Made by a program: the position numbers and the translations under genes. From the NCBI GenBank assembly GCA_018902845.1, contig JAHIPV010000022.1, forward strand, positions 1 through 58,195: 58,195 nt of DNA, written 5' to 3'. Positions within the stretch are counted from its first letter, which is position 1, and each line of letters starts with the position of its first letter. This DNA is from Patescibacteria group bacterium. GTDB lineage: Bacteria > Patescibacteriota > Microgenomatia > UBA12405. Positions 34,026 to 41,316 of this stretch are shown here, piece by piece. The notes beneath the pieces are model-generated. The model was given only the letters and a program-made list of their open reading frames with translations. It was not told where the DNA came from and made no database searches.

Positions 34026-34562
34026 CTAGTTTTTTAATTTTTTTAAACTGTCGTAACAGATAATTGAAGCAGCAATAAGAACGTTTAGGGATTTGTTTAT
34101 ACCGTGCATTGGTATTTCGACTATTTTATCGACTTCGTTTAAGAGTTTATTTGGTATACCGGTAGATTCGTTGCCTATCAGAATTGCTATGGGGAATTTG
34201 TAATTTGTTTTTGTATAAGTGATACTTTTTGGAGATTGTTCACAGGCTATAATTTGATAACCGGTTTTTTTGAGTTGTTTTATACATTCTTTGGTAGAAT
34301 CTATTTGTTTCCAAGGAACCCATTTCCATGTGCCTATAGAAGCGCGATGAATTTTTATGTTTGGTGGAGTGATTATTTTGCCGCAAAGATAGATTTTTTC
34401 AGCAGCGATAGCATCAGCTAATCTGAAAAATGATCCAATATTATAAGTGTCGAGAATGTTGTCTAAAATTAGTACGATTGGATTGCGGGAAATGGATTTT
34501 TGTAGAGATTTACTTTTGTTAGCTTTGCTGCTTCGTAGTTGCTGGGCGTTTAGTTTATTCAC
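34026..34562 (-). CDS. SpoU/TrmH-family RNA 2'-O-methyltransferase
   Basis: The 178-residue product has the SPOUT motifs: LILDNILDTYNIGSFFRLAD (motif 1), IAILIGNESTGIPNKLLNE (motif 2) and VEIPMHGINKSLNVLIAAS (motif 3). It methylates a ribose in tRNA or rRNA using S-adenosylmethionine and works as a knotted dimer. The start is a GTG at 34562, five bases after the preceding gene. No extra RNA-binding domain is present. Confidence 0.92.
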   Translation of the reverse strand: MNKLNAQQLRSSKANKSKSLQKSISRNPIVLILDNILDTYNIGSFFRLADAIAAEKIYLCGKIITPPNIKIHRASIGTWKWVPWKQIDSTKECIKQLKKTGYQIIACEQSPKSITYTKTNYKFPIAILIGNESTGIPNKLLNEVDKIVEIPMHGINKSLNVLIAASIICYDSLKKLKN

Positions 34563-34567
34563 TGGTT

Positions 34568-35536
34568 TTAGCAGCCGCCGGCGGCAGGAGCAGATCCGTC
34601 GATGTTTTCTAGGATTTCCTTACATTCTTTTGGCGTTTTTTTGAACGAAGCACAAATGGCCTCTTTGATAGTATTTGGAGTTCTATATTCGTCTTGGCTA
34701 ATGACTTTTTTGTCAATTTTTATAGAGCCTTTGCCGTCTTGTGCATAGGCAGACTCTGGTGGAAAATTAATACCATTTATCAAAAGGGTTGGTGAGCCCG
34801 ATACGTTATATTTATTGGTTTGTTCCAGTTCTTTTTCGATAATAGCGATGGCATCGTTTGTAAAGCAGTCGGTAATTTTGTTAGTGTCAAAATCAGCTTG
34901 TTTGGCTTGTTCTTCCCAGCAGGTATCGGCATTTTGATAGGTGCAATTCTTATTGACATTGTCAATAAAATTCCACCATTTTGTTTTGTCGTCTGTTTGA
35001 TTCCAGGCGCAAATTTCTCGTATGTTTTGATTGGCTTCTGAGCGACCGTGTAGGGAGCTGTAATAAGAACCGTCTTCTGTTTTTATGTAGTTATTGGTGT
35101 CAAGACAATTTTTTAGGTTATCGGCAATAACTGTTTGACATTCTGACTCGTCTTTGAAGTAACCGCTTTGAACATAGGAAGCGCATTGGTCAGGGTCGCC
35201 GGAACTGCTTTTGCAATATGTATCTATTTGGGCAATTTTATTAAATATGTATTGTGGTTTTATATCGGCTTTGTCTCCGAGAAGGTCGGCAATTGGTCTG
35301 ATTACATCCTCGATTTGATTTCCATAAGGACAAAAACTCATGACGAAAAATTGCAATTCGGGTTTTTCGGATTTTTCGGGAGAAAAAACGAATTGAGTTG
35401 TATCTTCGCCTTGGATTGTTCCTGTTTTATTTTTGTAATAGCTTATTCCAGAATAAAAAGAGCTAATGGTTAGAAGTAAAGAAAAAAAGATAACTGAAGG
35501 AGTACTTATTTTTAGATATTTTATTTTTTTTGTCAT
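34568..35536 (-). CDS. Secreted Cys-rich thioredoxin-fold protein
   Basis: From the ATG at 35536 the product is 322 residues: a membrane anchor (10-32), then LQFFVMSFCPYGNQIEDVIR with a single-Cys CPYG active-site-like motif at 69-72, a large Cys-rich insertion with about ten more cysteines, and VSGSPTLLING with the cis-Pro of thioredoxin folds. It ends in AAGGC. It resembles GILT or DsbA-like oxidoreductases. It could isomerise disulfides in the Cys-rich pilins and surface proteins encoded nearby, which is inference. TACAAT lies six bases before the ATG. Confidence 0.65.
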   Translation of the reverse strand: MTKKIKYLKISTPSVIFFSLLLTISSFYSGISYYKNKTGTIQGEDTTQFVFSPEKSEKPELQFFVMSFCPYGNQIEDVIRPIADLLGDKADIKPQYIFNKIAQIDTYCKSSSGDPDQCASYVQSGYFKDESECQTVIADNLKNCLDTNNYIKTEDGSYYSSLHGRSEANQNIREICAWNQTDDKTKWWNFIDNVNKNCTYQNADTCWEEQAKQADFDTNKITDCFTNDAIAIIEKELEQTNKYNVSGSPTLLINGINFPPESAYAQDGKGSIKIDKKVISQDEYRTPNTIKEAICASFKKTPKECKEILENIDGSAPAAGGC

Positions 35537-35540
35537 GTGT

Positions 35541-35753
35541 CTATTGTATAGATATAGCATTGACTGGGCAAGAGGATATAGCGGTTTTTGTTTTTCCACC
35601 TGTGGGTGACTGCGCTGACGCTTGTTTTGTTCGTTTTTTAACTTTGGCGGTGAAGGTTTTTTCGTCTAATTCGAAATTATCAGGGTCAATGGCGACACAA
35701 GTACCACAGCCAATGCATAAGTTTTGATTAATAATAATTTTTTTTATTGGCAC
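35541..35753 (-). CDS. Single-cluster [4Fe-4S] ferredoxin
   Basis: The 70-residue product has CIGCGTCVAIDPDNFEL and the distal CPVNAI, giving the four ligands of one cubane cluster. Between them lies a Ser/Thr/Lys-rich loop (QASAQSPTGGKTKT) not typical of the fold, perhaps derived from a repeat insertion. The start is a GTG at 35753 preceded by TAAAAT at seven bases. It is four bases from the thioredoxin-fold gene, suggesting a shared redox task. Confidence 0.85.
   Translation of the reverse strand: MPIKKIIINQNLCIGCGTCVAIDPDNFELDEKTFTAKVKKRTKQASAQSPTGGKTKTAISSCPVNAISIQ
35543..35548 (-). promoter_or_regulatory. -10 element of the thioredoxin-fold gene
   Basis: The minus strand reads TACAAT six bases before the ATG at 35536, inside the end of the ferredoxin gene. 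Confidence 0.45.
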
Positions 35754-35760
35754 GAGAATT

Positions 35761-35766
35761 ATTTTA
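35761..35766 (-). promoter_or_regulatory. -10 element of the ferredoxin gene
   Basis: The minus strand reads TAAAAT seven bases before the GTG start at 35753. Confidence 0.45.
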
Positions 35767-35772
35767 ACATGA

Positions 35773-36264
35773 TTAGTATTTGTTTTTTTGTAAGAATTTT
35801 GATGAGGCTAGAATAGCTTTTAGGATTTGTTTTATTCTTTCCGTGGCTTGGTCTTTGGTAAGTTTTTTTAAATTATCGGGAAAATAGTGGAAGATTTCAT
35901 TACGGCCTCTTTTCCAGGCATCCCAAAGTATTTCTGCCAGTTCTTCTCCACTTGAATCCATGTCTGACATTTTTTGGTAAATGGAAAAACGTTTATAACG
36001 AAGAGATGGATTTAGAGCTTTGCCTACCCTGAATCGGTCACTACTAAAAACGCGCTTATCAATCAAGTTTATTTTTAAGAAAAAATATTTCAGATGGCCT
36101 TCGTAAGCTTTGGCTGCAGAGGCGACTATAAAAGAATAATCATGAATATCGTCGTTACCTTCAAATTTTCTTAAAATTATTTTTAAATCGTCCAAAAGTT
36201 CGGTTTCAGCAATAGAGACGCTTTTTTTTGCTTCGGTTAAAAGTTTGGAAATTTCGTTATTCAT
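35773..36264 (-). CDS. HEPN-domain protein, possible ribonuclease
   Basis: The 163-residue all-helical product carries RNEIFH at residues 121-126, the R-x4-H signature of HEPN ribonucleases, followed by YFPDN. SFIVASAAKAYEGHLKYFFL earlier fits the first HEPN helix. Some RnlA-type and other toxin proteins share this shape. Its ATG overlaps the stop of a membrane protein gene by four bases, so the two are one unit. No classical antitoxin is next to it. Activity is inferred from the motif only. Confidence 0.6.
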   Translation of the reverse strand: MNNEISKLLTEAKKSVSIAETELLDDLKIILRKFEGNDDIHDYSFIVASAAKAYEGHLKYFFLKINLIDKRVFSSDRFRVGKALNPSLRYKRFSIYQKMSDMDSSGEELAEILWDAWKRGRNEIFHYFPDNLKKLTKDQATERIKQILKAILASSKFLQKNKY

Positions 36265-36842
36265 ATTGCGGATTTTATCAGAAGCAGAGAAAAAACAAAG
36301 TTAAGAAGAAGAAAGAAGAGAACATAGTGTTTTAGATATTTTAAAGGAAGTTGAGCTGGCAATCTGGCAAAAAGCCAATCTTGAAGATGTGCAAGGGAGG
36401 AGTTGGAGTCGTTCTTGTTAAATAGTACTTCTGCTTCGTCTATGAGCAGGTGTAAATTTAGGGCCAGTAAAAATGAAATAGCAAAAATATTGTCAGAAGA
36501 AGTGAATATAAAAAGAGAGGTCAGGCCCAAAATAATTTGAGATGTAGAATGATGAAATATGAGAGAAGTGTGAGATTTGTGAGTGGATTCGAGTAGTTTA
36601 AGCAAGTTTTTGTAATCTCTTTTTTTGATAATTACTTTAGCTAATTTGCTTTCTTCTAGGTTTGGATTTAAAACTAGCCAGTATAGGATGTGATCAATGT
36701 CTAGGAAAAAAGAACCAAAACTTAGGCCAAAAAGAAGATAAAAATATTGGTAGTAAATAACTTTGTTAAAAATCCAAATGATTGAGGTGAGGATGAAAAT
36801 AATGCAAAGAGGAATGAGGTGTTTTTTTAGTTCTATTTTCAT
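36261..36842 (-). CDS. Membrane protein with DxDH motif
   Basis: The 193-residue product has about five membrane helices. GSFFLDIDHILYWLV, THKSHTSLIFHH and LHLLIDEAE supply conserved-looking Asp and His residues like those of YdjM/DUF457-type membrane hydrolases. It is translationally coupled to the HEPN gene. TATTAT lies six bases before its ATG. Whether it acts as partner, effector or immunity factor of the HEPN protein cannot be told. Confidence 0.55.
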   Translation of the reverse strand: MKIELKKHLIPLCIIFILTSIIWIFNKVIYYQYFYLLFGLSFGSFFLDIDHILYWLVLNPNLEESKLAKVIIKKRDYKNLLKLLESTHKSHTSLIFHHSTSQIILGLTSLFIFTSSDNIFAISFLLALNLHLLIDEAEVLFNKNDSNSSLAHLQDWLFARLPAQLPLKYLKHYVLFFLLLNFVFSLLLIKSAI

Positions 36843-36858
36843 TAATTAATAATAACAG

Positions 36859-38070
36859 CTATTCGTACCTTAGGGCGTCGATGGGAGAGAGCTTGGAGGC
36901 GCGACGGGCCGGGGCTACACCAAAAATAATACCAACTGCACAACAAACTCCAAAGGCCAACAAGATTGATTCAATGGTAACCTTGGCGGGAAAGAAATTG
37001 TTTAGGGCTATAGTGCCAATAGAACCAAGCAAAATACCTATACTCCCTCCAAAAACTGACAAGATGACTGCTTCGAAGAGAAATTGAAGAAGAATGGCTC
37101 GTGGATAAGCTCCAACGGCTTTTCTTAGACCGATTTCCCGAGTTCTTTCTGTGACTGAAACTAGCATGATATTCATAATACCTATACCGCCGACTACCAA
37201 AGAAATGGCAGCAATACCTGTTAGGGCAATGGTTAAGGTGTTAAGAATTGTATTGATGCTAGAGAGTATCTTGTTTTGATCAAAAACTGAAAATTTATCT
37301 TCGTCATAGCTATCCAGAAGGATTTTTTCGGTTTCTTTTTTTATCAAGGCTATATCCTCTTTGTTTTTTACGGCGATGTCAATTGATTGAATTCCGTCAT
37401 TTTCCATAAAATTAAAACCGGTTTCTAGGGGTGTATAGATATAATCATCGAAACTTGGTCCGCCTAGTGTTCCGCCTACTTCTTCTATTACTCCTACGAC
37501 TTTGAAATTTGCACTGCCAATGGATACCTTTTTGTTAATAGGATATGTGTTTTGAAACAAGTTTTTGGCAATTTTGCTTCCTAAAACTACAACCTTGCTT
37601 TCTTTTTTTTGTTCCGATTCGTTAAACCAGCGGCCTTGTTTCAGTTTTTGTTTTCTGTAAATGGCGTAATCAGTGGTGGTGGCAATCAGCATCGATTCTT
37701 TGATCGTATCCTGAAATTTTGCTTTTACGGTGCTTTGACTGGCAGGAATAACAGCGTTGATGTTTTTGAGTTTTCTTTTTAAAGTAGTGACATCTTTTTT
37801 GTTAAAAGAGAAAGTGGTGTATGCTCCTTCATTGTTGAAACCGCCTTCTTCGTTAAAGATTTTTCCTGCAGTTATAATAACGAAATTTGATCCCAGGCTT
37901 TCGAATTGGTCGTTGATGAAAGATTTAAGACCGTTGCCTATAGAAATAAGTAATATGACTGAAGTAACCCCAATAATAATACCTAAGGAAGTTAACAGGG
38001 TTCTTGTCTTATTTTTAAAGATTGATTTGAAACTGGATTTTAATAGTTCTCTTGGGTTTGGTTTTAGCAT
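36859..38070 (-). CDS. MacB-type ABC transporter permease
   Basis: The 403-residue protein has an N-terminal helix after FKNKTRTLLTSLGIIIGVTS, a large extracytoplasmic MacB_PCD domain (about residues 45-270), and three C-terminal helices with VGGIGIMNIMLVSVTERTRE, the FtsX-type core. It ends with APARRASKLSPIDALRYE. It overlaps the ATPase gene by seven bases. It forms the mechanotransmission pump with the adjoining ATPase and adaptor. Confidence 0.93.
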   Translation of the reverse strand: MLKPNPRELLKSSFKSIFKNKTRTLLTSLGIIIGVTSVILLISIGNGLKSFINDQFESLGSNFVIITAGKIFNEEGGFNNEGAYTTFSFNKKDVTTLKRKLKNINAVIPASQSTVKAKFQDTIKESMLIATTTDYAIYRKQKLKQGRWFNESEQKKESKVVVLGSKIAKNLFQNTYPINKKVSIGSANFKVVGVIEEVGGTLGGPSFDDYIYTPLETGFNFMENDGIQSIDIAVKNKEDIALIKKETEKILLDSYDEDKFSVFDQNKILSSINTILNTLTIALTGIAAISLVVGGIGIMNIMLVSVTERTREIGLRKAVGAYPRAILLQFLFEAVILSVFGGSIGILLGSIGTIALNNFFPAKVTIESILLAFGVCCAVGIIFGVAPARRASKLSPIDALRYE

Positions 38071-38735
38071 TTTATTTGACCATCTTTGATAGTAATCATG
38101 CGATTGGCTAGCTTGGCCAAACTTAAATCATGGGTGACCAAAATGATGGTTTTTCCCTCTTTATTGAGTCGTTTTAATAATTTGATGATATTTTTTCCTG
38201 ATTTACTATCTAGGTTGCCGGTGGGTTCGTCAGCTAGAATGATTTTTGGATTATTAATTAAGGCTCTGGCGATGGCAACACGCTGTTGTTCACCGCCTGA
38301 AAGCTGAGCAGGTGTGTTTGAAGCTTTATTTTTGATTTTTACCTTATCAAGCATTTTTATTCCCAGTTTTTTGTGTTCCTTTTGGGGAATATCTGAGTAA
38401 AGTAGTGGCAGAATGGTGTTGTCAAGACTTGAGGTTTTGGATAAAAGGTTGAATTGCTGAAAAACAAAACCAAGACTTTTGTTTCTTAGAGAGGCCAGTT
38501 GGTTTTCTTTGAGCTTTGATGTATTTTTGTTTTCTAGGATAACCTTGCCTGAGGTTGGATTATCCAGAAGGCCGATGATATGCATTAGAGTAGACTTTCC
38601 GGAACCCGATGGTCCTGTAATGGAAACAAATTCACCCGAATCAATTTTTAAGTTTATGTTTTTTAGAGCATCAAATTTAGTGTCTTGGGAACCGTATGTT
38701 TTGGTAACGTTTTTGAGTTGAAGTAGAGTGGGCAT
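38064..38735 (-). CDS. ABC transporter ATP-binding protein, MacB/LolD type
   Basis: The 223-residue ATPase has Walker A GPSGSGKS, the family Gln region FVFQQFNLL, signature [15 protein letters not shown], Walker [12 protein letters not shown] and the switch His in LVTHDL. It drives the MacB-type permease encoded just downstream. Its first base overlaps the stop of the adaptor gene. Confidence 0.95.
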   Translation of the reverse strand: MPTLLQLKNVTKTYGSQDTKFDALKNINLKIDSGEFVSITGPSGSGKSTLMHIIGLLDNPTSGKVILENKNTSKLKENQLASLRNKSLGFVFQQFNLLSKTSSLDNTILPLLYSDIPQKEHKKLGIKMLDKVKIKNKASNTPAQLSGGEQQRVAIARALINNPKIILADEPTGNLDSKSGKNIIKLLKRLNKEGKTIILVTHDLSLAKLANRMITIKDGQIKC

Positions 38736-39820
38736 TATTTACCTTTGATAACGACTGAATCGGATTTGGAAATGCCGTCTAGAATTTCTATATCATTGTC
38801 TGATTCGATGCCGGTTTTAATTATTCTTTTTTCTAATTCTTTGTTGCTACCTTCTTTTTTTATATAAACATAAGTTTCTTCTTCGTTTTGATTGATGGCT
38901 TCGATTGGGAGTGTTAGAGTGTTTTTTGATTCTCGTATACTTATAATGGCGTCACCGTTCATGCCTATACGGTATTTTAGGAATTGATTATCATTGTTTA
39001 GTTCAAACTTTACTTGGTAGGTGGTGGAACTTTCCCCTGCTTTTGGTGTAAAAGAAATGTAGGTAATTTGAGAATTTATGGACTCTTCGGAAAAACTGTC
39101 TATAGTGATGGTGGCTTTTTGTCCTACTTTGATTTGGTTGACTTCATCTTCGTCTATTTCTGAGTCAAAATAGATGGATTGGGGATCTATAATAATAAAC
39201 TCTGCGGTAGCTGGGGTAATGTTTATTCCGGTGATAGGTTGCTCAACGTTGGTAACTATGCCATCGATGGGACTATAAAGAGTGGCGTATTTTATGGCAA
39301 GATTTGCGATTTCTGCATCCAATACTGCATTGTTGAGAGAAAACTGAGTTCTGTCTAGAATTCGTTGAATTTCATCAGTGACGAGAAAACGATTCCTGGT
39401 TTCTTTGTAGCTGTCTTGAGTATCCTCGAAGTTCCATCTGTTAGTAAGATAGTCATTCATTTCTTTTTGGAATTTTTTTTGTAGTTCGTTTTTGTTAAGC
39501 GAGGCTATGGCCTGATATTTTTTGACCTTGTCCCCTACTTTGACACCGACCCAGGAAAGTTCTCCGGATGTTTGGAAACGAAGAATGGCTTGGTTTTCTG
39601 TTTCTATTTGGCCGGTTAAAGTAATTTCTTGTTTGATATCTTTTTGTGTAACGGTGACAAGTGTGTCTTTTTTGGGGTTGAATTCTGGGTTGGCGGAATT
39701 ACTATCTTTGGCTTTGATGCCGATGTGGATAAATAGAAGTAGTATGGGTAAGGATAAAAAAAGCCTTGTTAATATGTTTTTTATCCTCCAAAGGCGGACT
39801 TCGCTTTTGCTTGTTTTCAT
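38735..39820 (-). CDS. MacA/HlyD-type periplasmic adaptor
   Basis: The 361-residue product has an N-terminal membrane helix (about residues 15-30), a barrel-sandwich half (TGQIETENQAILRFQTSGEL and VGDKVKKYQAIASLNK), a shortened helical hairpin, the matching half IDGIVTNVEQPITG, and beta-barrel domains to the end. In diderms it bridges to an outer-membrane channel; in a presumed monoderm-like CPR cell it would serve the pump at the outer face. The three genes form an export operon of unknown cargo. TAAAAT lies nine bases before the ATG. Confidence 0.9.
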   Translation of the reverse strand: MKTSKSEVRLWRIKNILTRLFLSLPILLLFIHIGIKAKDSNSANPEFNPKKDTLVTVTQKDIKQEITLTGQIETENQAILRFQTSGELSWVGVKVGDKVKKYQAIASLNKNELQKKFQKEMNDYLTNRWNFEDTQDSYKETRNRFLVTDEIQRILDRTQFSLNNAVLDAEIANLAIKYATLYSPIDGIVTNVEQPITGINITPATAEFIIIDPQSIYFDSEIDEDEVNQIKVGQKATITIDSFSEESINSQITYISFTPKAGESSTTYQVKFELNNDNQFLKYRIGMNGDAIISIRESKNTLTLPIEAINQNEEETYVYIKKEGSNKELEKRIIKTGIESDNDIEILDGISKSDSVVIKGK

Positions 39821-39832
39821 GATTACTCTATT

Positions 39833-40132
39833 TTAGCCTACTTTTTCTTTTTTTAGTTCTTTGAGTTTCCACATGAAGAGTTTGTATGGAGTTTCTATGG
39901 TACCGGGTGTTTGGTCTTTGACAAAATATCGGGCCTTGTCAAGTATTTTTCTAGGGGTATTTTTGGCAAGACGAATATATAAAGATCGGTTTTTCCAGTC
40001 GCCAAGTTCTTCGGCTAATTCTAGTCCGTAAGCTTGAAATTCTTTTTTGACATATTTTTTACGTTTGGCTAAAGTTTGTTTGAAAACTGACAATTGATTG
40101 GCGATGAGGGTGGGTTGAGATCTTGTCTTCAT
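39833..40132 (-). CDS. Small basic protein of unknown function fused to tRNA-Ala
   Basis: The 99-residue product is helical and basic (SVFKQTLAKRKKYVKKEFQA, YFVKDQTPGTIETPYKLFMW) with no membrane segment. I do not recognise a family. Its ATG shares its first base with the last A of the tRNA-Ala CCA, and the adaptor operon begins 12 bases after its stop. Because of the shared base, a correctly trimmed tRNA would remove the A of the start codon. An RNA-related function is only suggested by the context. Confidence 0.65.
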   Translation of the reverse strand: MKTRSQPTLIANQLSVFKQTLAKRKKYVKKEFQAYGLELAEELGDWKNRSLYIRLAKNTPRKILDKARYFVKDQTPGTIETPYKLFMWKLKELKKEKVG

Positions 40133-40206
40133 GGTGGACCTAGGGGGAATCGAACCCTCGTCTCCCCGATGCGATCGGGATGCTTTACCGACTAAGCTAT
40201 AGGCCC
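40132..40206 (-). tRNA. tRNA-Ala (CGC)
   Basis: The minus strand gives acceptor GGGCCTA/TAGGTCC with the alanine identity pair G3-U70, D arm GCTT/AAGC, anticodon loop ATCGCAT (anticodon CGC), T loop TTCGATT, discriminator A73 and encoded CCA at 40134-40132. The 5' 15 bases overlap the end of pth and the last A is the first base of the next ATG. The T stem has one A-C mismatch. Confidence 0.9.
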
Positions 40207-40728
40207 CGGGTTGATTATTTTATCAATTTCTTTGATAACTTTGTCAATAGTTTGGGATATTATAGCTTTTTCTGATGTTGAAAAAGGTTTTAGAACGTAA
40301 TCTTCTGCGGAGATGTTATTTTTTGGATGATCTATACCTATTCTTATACGCCAGAAAGCTTGGGTATTAAGAGATTCTATAATAGATTTTATGCCGTTGT
40401 GGCCGGCTGGGCCACGGTCAAATTGAATTTTGTACTCCCCTACTTTAAGATCCAGATCATCGTGAATTACGTAAAGATTTTTTGACGTAATTTTATAAAA
40501 ATTAATTAGTTTTTGGACGGCTAAACCGGAATTGTTCATGAAAGTGGTTGGAATGGCAAGTAAATTTTTTTTGTTAATCCCCCGCCCTACCTGACTTGAG
40601 AGTTTGGTTTTTTTGTTAAGTTTAGTTTTTATTTTTTTGCTTAGTTCAAGGATGACATTGGCACCTATGTTGTGACGGGTGTTTTGGTAAATTTTTTCTG
40701 GATTGCCCAGCCCTACAAATAGTTTCAT
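40192..40728 (-). CDS. pth: Peptidyl-tRNA hydrolase
   Basis: The 178-residue product has LFVGLGNPEKIYQNTRHNIG with the catalytic His, LLAIPTTFMNNSG, LYVIHDDLDLKVGEYKI with the Asp, and RGPAGHNGIKSII. It frees tRNA from stalled peptidyl-tRNA. Its last five codons and TAG stop lie inside the tRNA-Ala gene, so RNase P cleavage would remove the stop codon from the mRNA. A TATACT seven bases before the ATG predicts a leaderless transcript. Confidence 0.95.
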   Translation of the reverse strand: MKLFVGLGNPEKIYQNTRHNIGANVILELSKKIKTKLNKKTKLSSQVGRGINKKNLLAIPTTFMNNSGLAVQKLINFYKITSKNLYVIHDDLDLKVGEYKIQFDRGPAGHNGIKSIIESLNTQAFWRIRIGIDHPKNNISAEDYVLKPFSTSEKAIISQTIDKVIKEIDKIINPGPIA

Positions 40729-40735
40729 AAGTAAT

Positions 40736-40741
40736 AGTATA
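40736..40741 (-). promoter_or_regulatory. -10 element of pth
   Basis: The minus strand reads TATACT seven bases before the pth ATG. Confidence 0.55.
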
Positions 40742-40930
40742 AAGGAAAATTTTAAGCCAGGGATTTGTTGGTTTTTGTGATGTATAAAATTATATAGAGA
40801 TATAGTACGATATGTAACGAAAATTGGATTTTTATGGGAAAAAACAATAAATTACTTGGAAAGATAGTAGAAAACTATTTTTAATGTCTTGTTGGCAGTT
40901 ATAGCGTGAGACTGCTAAGAAAAATTTCTT

Positions 40931-41290
40931 TTATTTTAGTTGTTTGTCTACCCAGTCGGCAATGATCGGAAGTCTAAAAGTTTCTTTTTTGTAGGTTTTA
41001 ATCATTAAGATAATCCAGAGAGCAAAACAGACTAAATGAAGAATTAAGGCAAGAGGGGCCATGATTATAGTGATGGCGAGAAATTTAGGAATGAGTATCC
41101 AAAAAATTCCAAAGGCTATAGATTGAAGAGCATGAAAACGAATTTTTTTGTTTTTTGTTTCCATTAAGAAGACAACAAGGCCACTAACAAGAGTTAATGA
41201 ATAGGCCAGGGTTGAGACGGTATTGTCCGGTAAATTAAAGCTATTGGTTTTTTCACTAGAGGTGGATGATGTTTTGATTTTATTGGTCAT
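40931..41290 (-). CDS. DUF4870/Tic20-like small membrane protein
   Basis: The 119-residue product has three to four membrane helices and the family hallmark NKKIRFHALQSIAFGIFWIL between helices one and two, then a C-terminal helix and PIIADWVDKQ. Members are widespread and of unknown function. TATAAA lies six bases before the ATG (41302-41297 on the minus strand). ligA is upstream on the same strand, 26 bases away. Confidence 0.8.
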   Translation of the reverse strand: MTNKIKTSSTSSEKTNSFNLPDNTVSTLAYSLTLVSGLVVFLMETKNKKIRFHALQSIAFGIFWILIPKFLAITIIMAPLALILHLVCFALWIILMIKTYKKETFRLPIIADWVDKQLK

Positions 41291-41296
41291 TGGAGT

Positions 41297-41302
41297 TTTA
41301 TA
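41297..41302 (-). promoter_or_regulatory. -10 element of the DUF4870 gene
   Basis: The minus strand reads TATAAA with six bases to the ATG. Confidence 0.4.
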
Positions 41303-41316
41303 AAATAAATAAGTAA

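Noticed and set aside
40833-40883. 16-codon plus-strand frame between pth and the DUF4870 gene
   Set aside because: Too short, no start signal and no partner; probably chance.
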